From assembly GCA_023664735.1 (NCBI GenBank), contig JAMPFB010000012.1, forward strand, positions 1-46,601: a DNA stretch of 46,601 nt. The letters are read 5' to 3'. The translations under genes and the position numbers were made by a program. The notes beneath the pieces were generated by a model that was given only the letters and a program-made list of their open reading frames with translations, made no database searches and had not been told where the DNA came from. This document shows positions 8,987 through 17,125 of the stretch, one piece after another; positions within the stretch are counted from its first letter, which is position 1; each line of letters begins with the position of its first letter. The stretch is from Robinsoniella sp. Its GTDB lineage: Bacteria; Bacillota; Clostridia; Lachnospirales; Lachnospiraceae.

Positions 8987-9014
8987 TCATAAGTTGTACA
9001 AGTCTTCATATATT
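8987..9014 (+). promoter_or_regulatory. Candidate sigma-E-like promoter of spoIIIA
   Basis: TCATAA at 8987-8992, a 14-nt spacer and CATATATT at 9007-9014 resemble the mother-cell sigma-E pattern (-35 ATA-type, -10 CATACANT). It lies about 31 bases upstream of the chosen spoIIIAA start. In Bacillus subtilis the spoIIIA operon is known to be sigma-E dependent. The match here is by eye and the -10 is imperfect. Confidence 0.4.
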
Positions 9015-9044
9015 GAGATAAGAGGAAAGGACAAGGTGAAGACT

Positions 9045-9998
9045 ATGGAAGAAACATTATTGCAACTGTTTCCGATGCCCATACGAAAGCTGTTTGAGGA
9101 AGCAGCAGGAAAGCTGAAGGATTTAAGGGAAATCCGCATCCGCATTGATTGTCCGGTTCTGCTGTACATAAGGAATGAAGAATATTATTTAAACGGACTG
9201 GGACAATTGATTCAGGACATGGACAAGGCGATTTCCTTTACCAAGGAGGAAATGGAGGAAATCATCAACTATATATGCAAATATTCTCCCTATGCCTATA
9301 AGGAGCAGCTAAAGCAGGGATTTTTGACAGTAGCAGGGGGGCACCGGATAGGGGTTGCCGGAGAAATTGTGGCGGAAGGGGAAGAAATACAATCCATAAA
9401 AAATATTCGGTTCTTAAATATCCGGATTTCCCATGAAGTGCTTGGAGCAGCAGCGCCGGTCCTTCCCTTTCTTTATAAAAAAGGAGAGGCAAATCAGGTA
9501 AGAAGCGTTTTTAACACCATGATTATTTCACCGCCCGGATTTGGGAAAACTACCTTGCTTCGGGATCTGATTCGAGAAATATCCGATGGAAACAAATGGT
9601 CTAAGGGGCAGACTGTTGGAATTGTGGATGAAAGAAGTGAGATTGCAGGAAGCTTTTTGGGAAAGCCCCAAAATAAAATTGGCTTAAGGACAGATGTGAT
9701 GGACCGCTGTCCAAAGGTGCGGGGCATGATGATGCTCATACGTTCCATGGCGCCTAAGGTGCTGGCAGTGGATGAGCTTGGAACCATCGAGGATGTAAAG
9801 GCTTTAAAAAAAGTCATACACTGTGGCTGTCAGGTATTGGTGACGATTCATGGTGACAGTTTGGAGGAAGTATATCAAAAGGTGTTTTTAAGGGAGCTTC
9901 TTGCGGAGGGCTGTTTTCAGAGATTCGTTGTTTTAGAAAAAGAAGAGAACGGAGAGCATAGGATTCACATTTATGATGAAAGGGGGCGCTTTTGGTGA
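9045..9998 (+). CDS. spoIIIAA: Stage III sporulation protein AA (ATPase)
   Basis: SpoIIIAA is the secretion-type ATPase thought to power the SpoIIIA-SpoIIQ channel between mother cell and forespore. It has a Walker A motif PPGFGKTTLL near residue 162 and a Walker B segment VLAVDELG. At 317 aa it is close to the Bacillus protein (307 aa). The open frame extends upstream to 8928, but ATG 9045 has the RBS (AAGGTG), fits the family length and lies after the sigma-E-like promoter. Its stop overlaps the start of spoIIIAB, as is normal for this eight-gene operon. Confidence 0.95.
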   Translation: MEETLLQLFPMPIRKLFEEAAGKLKDLREIRIRIDCPVLLYIRNEEYYLNGLGQLIQDMDKAISFTKEEMEEIINYICKYSPYAYKEQLKQGFLTVAGGHRIGVAGEIVAEGEEIQSIKNIRFLNIRISHEVLGAAAPVLPFLYKKGEANQVRSVFNTMIISPPGFGKTTLLRDLIREISDGNKWSKGQTVGIVDERSEIAGSFLGKPQNKIGLRTDVMDRCPKVRGMMMLIRSMAPKVLAVDELGTIEDVKALKKVIHCGCQVLVTIHGDSLEEVYQKVFLRELLAEGCFQRFVVLEKEENGEHRIHIYDERGRFW

Positions 9999-10504
9999 GG
10001 TATATTGGATTTCTGCTGCTGCTTACAGGATGTACCGGGCTTGGCATGTGCTTTGTGGAGGATTATAAGGAACGGATACAGGTGCTTTCTAAAATTCAAA
10101 AAATGCTTTGCCTGATTAGTGATCGAATACTATCGGAAAAAGATTCCCTGCCGGAAGCCTTTTTTCATACCGGAAGCAGGTTTGAAGGCAAATGGAGGCA
10201 GTTCTTAAGGGAAATGTATGAGGAAACGGAAAAGAGGAACGGAAAAACCTTAGAAGAAATCTGGAAGGAAAAAAGCAGTATTTTACAGGGCGTCATAAAA
10301 GAACGGGATTTTCCAGCCTTTAGGGAAGCGATGAAGCAGACCTGTTTTCATACACAGGCAGGCCAGCTAAGTGCACTAAAGGATTATCAGATGAAGATGG
10401 AAGAAGATTTAAAAGAGCTGACAGAGCAGAAGAAGGAAAAATGTAAGCTGTATCAAAGCCTTGGAATTATGAGCGGAATCCTGCTCATCATAATACTTTG
10501 GTAA
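9995..10504 (+). CDS. spoIIIAB: Stage III sporulation protein AB
   Basis: This is a type II secretion GspF-like membrane protein of the spoIIIA channel complex. The protein is 169 aa with a hydrophobic N-terminus (YIGFLLLLTGCTGLGM), a long charged helical middle and a C-terminal membrane segment (SLGIMSGILLIIILW). GTG 9995 was chosen because AGGGGGC at 9981-9987 is well spaced; TTG 9992 is the alternative. It overlaps the end of spoIIIAA by 4 bases. Confidence 0.9.
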   Translation: MRYIGFLLLLTGCTGLGMCFVEDYKERIQVLSKIQKMLCLISDRILSEKDSLPEAFFHTGSRFEGKWRQFLREMYEETEKRNGKTLEEIWKEKSSILQGVIKERDFPAFREAMKQTCFHTQAGQLSALKDYQMKMEEDLKELTEQKKEKCKLYQSLGIMSGILLIIILW

Positions 10505-10535
10505 AAAACAATACGGAATGGAAAAAGGGGATAGG

Positions 10536-10730
10536 ATGAGCATTGGAATTATTTTTAAAATTGCGGCAGTAGGCATTTTAGTTACTATATTGGGACAGGT
10601 ACTAAAGCATAGCGGCAGGGAGGACCATGCCTTTTTGCTGGGATTAGCAGGGCTTGTCATAGTCATGTCATGGGTAGTGCCTTATATTTATGAATTGTTT
10701 GAGACCATTCAGACATTGTTCAGTCTGTAG
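10536..10730 (+). CDS. spoIIIAC: Stage III sporulation protein AC
   Basis: This is a 64-aa, nearly all hydrophobic protein with two membrane segments, the size expected for SpoIIIAC. An in-frame ATG at 10518 exists, but ATG 10536 has the better RBS (AAGGGGAT) and gives the family's usual MSIGIIFKIA start. It forms part of the ring complex with SpoIIIAD and SpoIIIAE in the mother-cell membrane. Confidence 0.92.
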   Translation: MSIGIIFKIAAVGILVTILGQVLKHSGREDHAFLLGLAGLVIVMSWVVPYIYELFETIQTLFSL

Positions 10731-10739
10731 GAGGAAAGT

Positions 10740-11126
10740 ATGGACATTGTAAAAATTGGTTTTTTAGGAATTGTGGCAGTGCTTTTATCCATACAGGTAA
10801 AGCAGAGCAGGCCAGAGTTTGGATTTTATATCATATTGGGTACAAGCCTTTGTATCCTTACGATGGTATTGTCTTACTTTTACAATATTTCTTCCGTGTT
10901 TGGCAGCTTTTATGCATATCTGGGAGAATATAAAAGCTATTTGGAGCTGCTCCTAAAGGTACTTGGAATTACTTACATCTGTGAATTTTGTGCAAGCCTG
11001 TGCAGGGATGCAGGCTATGGCTCCATTGCCGGACAGATTGAATTAAGCGGGAAATTGTCTGTGTTAATGTTTGGGCTGCCTATTCTGCTTACACTGTTAG
11101 AAACCTTGAAAAGCTATGGGGGATGA
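10740..11126 (+). CDS. spoIIIAD: Stage III sporulation protein AD
   Basis: The protein has 128 aa and is predicted to have several membrane segments. The RBS GGAGGAAAG lies directly before ATG 10740. The family-typical C-terminal stretch (YICEFCASLCRDAGY, then a Gly/Leu-rich helix) is present. Its stop overlaps the ATG of spoIIIAE (ATGA), which indicates translational coupling. Confidence 0.93.
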   Translation: MDIVKIGFLGIVAVLLSIQVKQSRPEFGFYIILGTSLCILTMVLSYFYNISSVFGSFYAYLGEYKSYLELLLKVLGITYICEFCASLCRDAGYGSIAGQIELSGKLSVLMFGLPILLTLLETLKSYGG

Positions 11127-12187
11127 AAATGGATGGAATAAACCTATTGGAGCAAATGGATTTTTCCCTGCTCAATGACATGCTTGAGGATATTTTTCCG
11201 GCAGGCTCTATGAGCTTTCAGGAAATGCTTGGAAATTTGATGGAAGGAAACATGGAGTTTGGCATGAAGTCTGCGCTTTCACTGTTAAAGGAGGCGCTAT
11301 TTCGGGGAATTGGGGAAAGCAGAAACATATTTTTGGCTGTGCTGGTGCTTGGAATATTTGGTGCGCTGCTTACCAACGTGACGGAGCTGTTTGAAAATAA
11401 ACAGGTTGCGGAATTTGCCCATTATTTCATATTTCTTTTACTGGCAATCCTTCTTTTTAAAAGCTTTCAATTGTCCTTGGAAATCAGTGAAGGGGCAATT
11501 GGAAAAGTCGTGGATTTTATGAGGGCATTTATTCCGGCATACAGCCTAAGCCTGTGCTTTTCTTCCGGCACCATGACGGCGTATAGCTATTATCAGTTTG
11601 TATTTATTATTATTTACGGGCTGGAATCGCTGTTGTCTGCCTTTTTTATTCCCCTGTGCCAGTGCTATGCGTTTTTAGCGGTTATGAATGGAGTTTCCGG
11701 GGCAAAAAGGCTGGAAGGCATATTGGTTCTTTTAGATAAGGTAATTAAGGGTGGGGTGAAGCTTGCCTCCATTCTGACTATTGGAAGCAGTCTGCTTCAT
11801 TCCATGCTTATGCCGGCAATTGACAATGTGAATACAAAGCTGGTGCAAAAGTCCATTAGCATGGTGCCGGGGCTTGGAGATGTTACCGATTCCATGACGG
11901 AGGTCTTTTTAGGCTCTGCCCTGCTTATTAAAAACAGCATTGGAGCAGCCGCTTTAATCCTATTGCTTTTCATCTGCATGGTGCCTCTTGTGAAGCTGTT
12001 TTGCATAGGGGGCGCCCTAAAGCTTGCTGGCGCCCTGCTTGGAATGTTTGGAGAGGGAAAGCAGGTACATTTTATTGAGCAGATGGGAAATGGCAGTTTT
12101 CATATGTTTCAGATTACCTTATGCACCATGGTCATGTTTTTTATTTCGATTGCGCTGATTGCAGGCGTCACCATAGGAGGAATGTAA
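11123..12187 (+). CDS. spoIIIAE: Stage III sporulation protein AE
   Basis: SpoIIIAE is the largest multi-spanning membrane protein of the SpoIIIA channel. It has 354 aa with an amphipathic N-terminal region of about 65 residues, followed by roughly seven or eight hydrophobic segments. The conserved region around VSGAKRLEGILVLLDKVIKG is visible. The length is slightly under the Bacillus protein (about 399 aa), which usually starts with a longer signal-like N-terminus; here no hydrophobic signal precedes the soluble N-terminus. This is a family-level difference I cannot assess further. The start overlaps the spoIIIAD stop. Confidence 0.93.
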   Translation: MKMDGINLLEQMDFSLLNDMLEDIFPAGSMSFQEMLGNLMEGNMEFGMKSALSLLKEALFRGIGESRNIFLAVLVLGIFGALLTNVTELFENKQVAEFAHYFIFLLLAILLFKSFQLSLEISEGAIGKVVDFMRAFIPAYSLSLCFSSGTMTAYSYYQFVFIIIYGLESLLSAFFIPLCQCYAFLAVMNGVSGAKRLEGILVLLDKVIKGGVKLASILTIGSSLLHSMLMPAIDNVNTKLVQKSISMVPGLGDVTDSMTEVFLGSALLIKNSIGAAALILLLFICMVPLVKLFCIGGALKLAGALLGMFGEGKQVHFIEQMGNGSFHMFQITLCTMVMFFISIALIAGVTIGGM

Positions 12188-12189
12188 AT

Positions 12190-12744
12190 ATGGCTGCGCT
12201 GTATATCTATTTGGAAAAGGCATGTTATTTTATGATTGGGGCGCAGCTTCTGCTTTATTTTCTCCCCTCAAAAAAATACGAGAAATATATGGGAATGCTT
12301 ACAGGCTTTATTTGCATGGTTATTCTGGTGCTTCCAGTATGCAACCTGATATTCCAAAAACAGGACTGGCAATATACAAAGCGGATGAAGGAATTTGAAG
12401 AACAGCTTGAAAGAGTCCTGTCTGCAGAAGAAATCAGGCTGGAAAAAGAGAAATACCAGTCTATATCCAAAGGGCTGGAAGAATTATATGCCGGAAAAGA
12501 ACAGCTTATGGAAAAGCTGGGACCCATTGCCTTGGAATATGGCTTTGCCATCCGGGACATCTCCTATGAAACGGAGGAGGAAAGGTTTTGCATTACTCTG
12601 TCGGAGCAAAGGGAGGAAGAAGGAAATGTTTTCATAGAAAAAATAACCATTGGGCAGGATGCCGAAAAAAAGGAGCAAAAAGGATTAAGGGAGAAAATGG
12701 CAGAGGAGCTTGGAATTGATGAAAGATATATTCGGATTCAGTAA
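12190..12744 (+). CDS. spoIIIAF: Stage III sporulation protein AF
   Basis: The protein has 184 aa. Two N-terminal membrane segments (about residues 8-27 and 36-56) are followed by a soluble alpha/beta domain with a ring-building motif fold like that of SpoIIIAG/AH. ATG 12190 follows an AGGAGG at the end of spoIIIAE, so upstream in-frame starts inside spoIIIAE were rejected. The 3' end overlaps the start of spoIIIAG. Confidence 0.9.
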   Translation: MAALYIYLEKACYFMIGAQLLLYFLPSKKYEKYMGMLTGFICMVILVLPVCNLIFQKQDWQYTKRMKEFEEQLERVLSAEEIRLEKEKYQSISKGLEELYAGKEQLMEKLGPIALEYGFAIRDISYETEEERFCITLSEQREEEGNVFIEKITIGQDAEKKEQKGLREKMAEELGIDERYIRIQ

Positions 12745-13420
12745 AAGGGAATGGAAAAATAAGCAGGAAGGGGGAACGGATATTGGCGGGGATGGTGGAG
12801 GAATCTGGAATAAAATCGGAAAGGACAGACTTGCTATATGTATTTTAGGCGGGCTGCTGTTATTCGTAGTGGCTCTGCCTATAGACAAAAAGGAGAATAA
12901 GACGGAGAAGGATGCCGGAACGTTTCAGGAGGAACAAAAAGAGTTAGAATCCGAAAACAGCGCCTCTTTAAACCAGAGGGCAGGGCAGGCGGAGTTGGAA
13001 GAAAACACAGAGGAATATGGAGCCCTGTTATCCAAAGAGGTGGAAGACATATTGAAATATATGGAGGGCGTAGGAAGGGTTAAGGTGCTTGTGACTATGG
13101 AGACGTCCAAAGAAGCCATTGTGGAAAAGGACAGCTCCTATACCCGCTCAAATACATTGGAAACGGATTCGGAGGGAGGAAGCCGGAATATTTCCGATAT
13201 GGACAATCAGGAGGAGACCATTTATGGAACGGACAGTCAGGGAAACAAGACTCCTTATGTGGTAAAGGAAATTGCTCCACTTGTGAAGGGGGTAGTGGTG
13301 GTGGCAGAAGGCGGAGGGAACAGTCAGGTGAAAGAAAACATTACGGAAGCATTAGTGGCATTATTTGACTTAGAGCCACATAAAATAAAAGTAGTAAAGA
13401 TGAGAGGTGACCTTAAATGA
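12719..13420 (+). CDS. spoIIIAG: Stage III sporulation protein AG
   Basis: SpoIIIAG forms a large ring in the space between the two sporangial membranes. The 233-aa protein has a short cytoplasmic N-terminus, one membrane segment (about residues 38-56), an acidic linker, and a ring-building domain with the family sequence GVGRVKVLVTMETS. ATG 12719 (GAGGAG upstream) is preferred over TTG 12710. It overlaps spoIIIAF by 26 bases and shares an ATGA junction with spoIIIAH. Confidence 0.93.
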   Translation: MKDIFGFSKREWKNKQEGGTDIGGDGGGIWNKIGKDRLAICILGGLLLFVVALPIDKKENKTEKDAGTFQEEQKELESENSASLNQRAGQAELEENTEEYGALLSKEVEDILKYMEGVGRVKVLVTMETSKEAIVEKDSSYTRSNTLETDSEGGSRNISDMDNQEETIYGTDSQGNKTPYVVKEIAPLVKGVVVVAEGGGNSQVKENITEALVALFDLEPHKIKVVKMRGDLK

Positions 13421-14253
13421 AAGGAAAATATGATGTAAAAAAGCTTTGGAAGCGTAATCAGATTATGATTACTGCATTGGCACTAATGATTGCAATTGCA
13501 GGCTACTTGAATTTTACGGGAAAGCAGATTGATGATGAAATCATGGTAACCACATCTGCCCAGTTTGAGGAGGCAAATGCAATACTGGATGACAGCGCCT
13601 CAGCAAAGGAGGACAGCGCTACAATTTATGATATTTCTGATGAGGACATTGAATCTTTGGCAGAAATTGAAAGCCTTGACTCTGATGTGGAGCTAAGCTC
13701 TGCAGATTTTCTGGATGAAGCATCGGCAGAAGCCATAGGAGAAACGGCACAGGCAGAAGGAAACGGTACGGAAACTGCATCAGCAGAAACACCTGCAGCA
13801 GATATGGCAGCAGTGGAAACCGCTTCTAAGGATGTAGCAGCCGCAGAGGAAACTGGAGATGAAATACCGGGAGAAGCGGTATTTACCAGCACAACAACTG
13901 CAGTGAGCAGTCTAGCAGCAGCTAACTTATTAAAGGAACAGACAAGGGCAAAGAATAAAGAGACTCTTTTGGAAATCATCAATAATTCCAATGTTTCCGA
14001 CGTAGCAAAGCAGGATGCCATCAACAGCATGATTGCTATGACAGAAATGGCAGAAAAGGAATGCAGTGCGGAAATACTGTTAGAGGCAAAGGGCTTTGAG
14101 GATGTGGTAGTGAGCATCAGCGGCGACCAAGTAGATGTGATGGTAGGCTTAAGTGAGTTGACAGATGCCCAAAGAGCGCAGATAGAGGACATTGTAAAGC
14201 GCAAGACTGGAATTACAGCAGAGAATATTATTATTTCTCCTGTGGGAAAATAG
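13417..14253 (+). CDS. spoIIIAH: Stage III sporulation protein AH, with an extended acidic linker
   Basis: SpoIIIAH is the mother-cell half of the AH-SpoIIQ zipper joining the two membranes. An N-terminal membrane segment (about residues 14-32) is followed by a long Ala/Glu/Ser/Thr-rich acidic region (about 40-160). A YscJ/FliF-like domain occupies the last 110 residues or so, including EEILLEAKGF-type and DQVDVMVG sequences. At 278 aa it is longer than the Bacillus protein (218 aa), and the extra length lies in the acidic linker. SpoIIQ is not encoded in this window. Confidence 0.92.
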   Translation: MKGKYDVKKLWKRNQIMITALALMIAIAGYLNFTGKQIDDEIMVTTSAQFEEANAILDDSASAKEDSATIYDISDEDIESLAEIESLDSDVELSSADFLDEASAEAIGETAQAEGNGTETASAETPAADMAAVETASKDVAAAEETGDEIPGEAVFTSTTTAVSSLAAANLLKEQTRAKNKETLLEIINNSNVSDVAKQDAINSMIAMTEMAEKECSAEILLEAKGFEDVVVSISGDQVDVMVGLSELTDAQRAQIEDIVKRKTGITAENIIISPVGK

Positions 14254-14262
14254 ACAAAGATG

Positions 14263-14271
14263 TGCTATACT
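14263..14271 (+). promoter_or_regulatory. Extended -10 promoter of deoB
   Basis: TGCTATACT forms an extended -10 (TGnTATACT, -10 hexamer at 14266-14271) 35 bases before the deoB ATG. No good -35 box is seen at 17 nt, which is acceptable for extended -10 promoters. It would let deoB be expressed in vegetative cells independently of spoIIIA. Confidence 0.45.
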
Positions 14272-14306
14272 CATAGGGAAGGAAAAATGCACAAAGGAGT
14301 TGGGTT

Positions 14307-15470
14307 ATGAAAAGAGTTATTTTAATTGTATTAGACAGCTTTGGCATTGGTGAAATGCCGGATGCAGAGGAATATGGAGATAAAGGAACCAATACACTTG
14401 GAAGCTGTGCAAAAAGCAAATATTTCCATTTGCCCAATTTAAAGAAAATGGGACTTTTCAATATAGAAGGAGTAACGGCAGGAGAAAAGGAACCAGTTCC
14501 AACCGCCCTGACAGCAAGAATGAAGGAAGCCTCCAAAGGAAAGGATACCACCATTGGACACTGGGAAATTGCAGGGGTCATCTCAAAAAAGCCGCTGCCC
14601 ACTTATCCGGATGGGTTTCCAAAAGAGGTACTGTCTGAATTTGAAAAGCTTACAGGCAGAGGCGTACTTTGCAATCAGCCTTATTCCGGAACAGAGGTCA
14701 TAAAGGATTACGGAAAAGAGCATATGGAATCGGGAAAGCTGATTGTATATACCTCAGCCGACAGCGTATTCCAGATTGCGGCACATGAGGACATAGTACC
14801 TTTGGAGACGCTTTATGAATACTGCAGGATGGCAAGGGAGCTTTTAAAGGGAGAGCATGGAGTAGGAAGAGTCATTGCGAGGCCCTTTACAGGTAGTGAC
14901 GGGAATTTTACAAGAACGCCCAACCGTCATGATTATTCCCTTATTCCGCCAAAGAAGACCATGTTGGATTTGTTGAAGGAAAGCGGGCAGGACGTAATCG
15001 GCGTAGGAAAGATCAAGGATATTTTTGCAGGCAGCGGCATTACCGAATATACGTATACAAAGGGCAACGAAGAAGGAATACAAAAGACCATTTCCTATAT
15101 GCAAAAGGATTTTAGTGGACTTTTGTTTGTAAATCTGGTAGATTATGACATGTTATATGGTCATAGGAATGACATTGACGGTTATGCAAAGGCGCTTTCC
15201 TATTTTGATGAAAGGCTTCTGGAGCTGACTGCTCTTATGAGGGAAGAGGATGTGCTTATGATTACTGCAGATCACGGCTGTGATCCGGGGTATATTGTCT
15301 CCACGGACCATTCTAGGGAATATACCCCGTTTCTTATGTATGGAAAGCATATTTTACCGGACAATCTAGGAACAAGGGAAACCTTTGCGGACATCAGCGC
15401 AACCGTCCTTGATTATCTGGGTGTGGATAAGGGACAGACGGCAGGAAGCTCCATGCTTGCAAAAAGATAA
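14307..15470 (+). CDS. deoB: Phosphopentomutase
   Basis: DeoB interconverts ribose/deoxyribose 1-phosphate and 5-phosphate in nucleoside salvage. It belongs to the alkaline phosphatase superfamily with two Mn ions. The N-terminal metal motif is present (VLDSFGIGEMPDA), as are GHWEIAG and the C-terminal metal ligands in ITADHGCDPG and STDHSREY. The phospho-accepting Thr lies in KDTTIGHWE. At 387 aa it is standard length. The RBS AAAGGAG lies before ATG 14307. No other deo genes are adjacent. Confidence 0.96.
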   Translation: MKRVILIVLDSFGIGEMPDAEEYGDKGTNTLGSCAKSKYFHLPNLKKMGLFNIEGVTAGEKEPVPTALTARMKEASKGKDTTIGHWEIAGVISKKPLPTYPDGFPKEVLSEFEKLTGRGVLCNQPYSGTEVIKDYGKEHMESGKLIVYTSADSVFQIAAHEDIVPLETLYEYCRMARELLKGEHGVGRVIARPFTGSDGNFTRTPNRHDYSLIPPKKTMLDLLKESGQDVIGVGKIKDIFAGSGITEYTYTKGNEEGIQKTISYMQKDFSGLLFVNLVDYDMLYGHRNDIDGYAKALSYFDERLLELTALMREEDVLMITADHGCDPGYIVSTDHSREYTPFLMYGKHILPDNLGTRETFADISATVLDYLGVDKGQTAGSSMLAKR

Positions 15471-15519
15471 TATGCATGATTATATACGATGAAAAAACAG
15501 AAGAAAGGACAACCAGACC

Positions 15520-17112
15520 GTGGGCAATTATGAAAAAGAAATAAACAGAAGAAGGACATTTGCCATTATTTCCCACCCGGATGCAGGAAAGACTACATTG
15601 ACAGAGAAATTTCTGCTGTATGGAGGGGCAATTAACTTAGCAGGAAGCGTAAAAGGAAAAGCAACTGCCAGACATGCAGTGTCCGACTGGATGGAAATTG
15701 AAAAAGAAAGGGGAATTTCCGTTACTTCGTCGGTTTTACAGTTTGAATATGATGATTTCTGCATCAATATACTGGATACGCCGGGACATCAGGACTTTTC
15801 TGAGGATACCTACCGGACCCTGATGGCTGCAGACAGTGCGGTTATGGTAATTGATGCTTCAAAGGGAGTAGAGGCGCAGACAAGAAAGCTGTTCAAGGTT
15901 TGTGTCATGCGAAGGATTCCTATTTTTACCTTTATCAATAAAATGGACAGGGATGCCAATGATACCTTTGAGCTTTTAGATGAAATTGAAAAGGAGCTTG
16001 GAATTGCCACCTGTCCGGTAAACTGGCCCATTGGCTCAGGAAAGAACTTTAAAGGGGTCTATGACAGAAAGGGAAAGCAGGTCATTACCTATTCTGATAC
16101 CCAAAAGGGAACGAAGGAAGGGGAAACCAATGTGATTTCCACATCAGAGGAGGACAAGCTGGTTTCCTTTATCGGACAGGAAAATAAGGAGATTCTTTTT
16201 GATGAAATCGAGCTGCTTGATGGGGCAAGTGCAGATTTTGATTTAGACAAGGTGCAAAAAGGCGAGCTGACACCGGTATTTTTTGGCTCGGCCCTGACTA
16301 ATTTTGGCGTGGAGATTTTTTTAAAGCATTTTCTGGAAATGACTACGACTCCTTTGCCCAGAAAGGCCGGGGAAGGCATGATAGACCCGGTAAATAATGA
16401 CTTTTCAGCATTTGTATTTAAGATACAGGCAAATATGAACAAGGCGCACCGGGACAGGATTGCCTTTATGCGCATCTGCTCCGGCAAGTTTGAAGCGGGC
16501 ATGGAGGTGAAGCATGTACAGGGCAATAAGATTATGCGTCTTTCCCAGCCACAGCAGATTATGGCAAATGACCGTAAGATTGTGGAAGAGGCATATGGCG
16601 GGGATATTATCGGCGTGTTTGATCCGGGCGTGTTTTCCATTGGAGATACAATTTGTATGCCAAATGAAAGCTTTGCCTATGAAGGAATCCCAACCTTTGC
16701 ACCGGAGCATTTTGCAAGGGTAAGACAGGTGGATACCATGAAAAGAAAGCAGTTTGTAAAGGGCATCACCCAGATTGCCCAAGAGGGAGCTATCCAGATA
16801 TTTCAGGAATTTCATACCGGAATGGAAGAAATTATCGTTGGAGTGGTAGGGGTGCTGCAGTTTGATGTATTGAAATACAGGCTGGAAAATGAGTATAATG
16901 TAGAGATAAAAATGGAAAACTTACCATATGAGCATATCCGGTGGATTGAAAATAAGGATATGGACTTAGATAAAATTGTGGGAACCTCCGACATGAAAAA
17001 AGTAAAGGATTTAAAAGGAAATCCACTTTTGTTGTTTGTGAACGCATGGAGCGTAGGCATGACCTTAGACAGAAATGAAGGACTGGTATTGTCGGAATTT
17101 GGAAGAGAGTAA
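15520..17112 (+). CDS. prfC: Peptide chain release factor 3
   Basis: RF3 is the translational GTPase that recycles RF1/RF2. The G1 motif (SHPDAGKTTLTEK), the Switch II/G3 motif (LDTPGHQDFSEDTYR) and G4 (NKMD) are in place, followed by the RF3 C-terminal domain. The 530 aa is full length. The start is a GTG at 15520, giving the family-typical NYEKEINRRRTFAIISHPDAG-style N-terminus, with AGAAAGGA upstream. It lies 49 bases after deoB, with no terminator seen between. Confidence 0.95.
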   Translation: MGNYEKEINRRRTFAIISHPDAGKTTLTEKFLLYGGAINLAGSVKGKATARHAVSDWMEIEKERGISVTSSVLQFEYDDFCINILDTPGHQDFSEDTYRTLMAADSAVMVIDASKGVEAQTRKLFKVCVMRRIPIFTFINKMDRDANDTFELLDEIEKELGIATCPVNWPIGSGKNFKGVYDRKGKQVITYSDTQKGTKEGETNVISTSEEDKLVSFIGQENKEILFDEIELLDGASADFDLDKVQKGELTPVFFGSALTNFGVEIFLKHFLEMTTTPLPRKAGEGMIDPVNNDFSAFVFKIQANMNKAHRDRIAFMRICSGKFEAGMEVKHVQGNKIMRLSQPQQIMANDRKIVEEAYGGDIIGVFDPGVFSIGDTICMPNESFAYEGIPTFAPEHFARVRQVDTMKRKQFVKGITQIAQEGAIQIFQEFHTGMEEIIVGVVGVLQFDVLKYRLENEYNVEIKMENLPYEHIRWIENKDMDLDKIVGTSDMKKVKDLKGNPLLLFVNAWSVGMTLDRNEGLVLSEFGRE

Positions 17113-17125
17113 GCAGAGGTATCGT

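Noticed and set aside
13626-14204. Long open frame of 192 codons on the minus strand opposite spoIIIAH.
   Set aside because: Its Ser/Ala-rich translation mirrors the GCA/GAA-rich linker of SpoIIIAH and it has no RBS. It is a shadow.
16089-16640. 183-codon minus-strand open frame opposite prfC.
   Set aside because: No RBS, low-complexity composition, and it fully overlaps a conserved gene.
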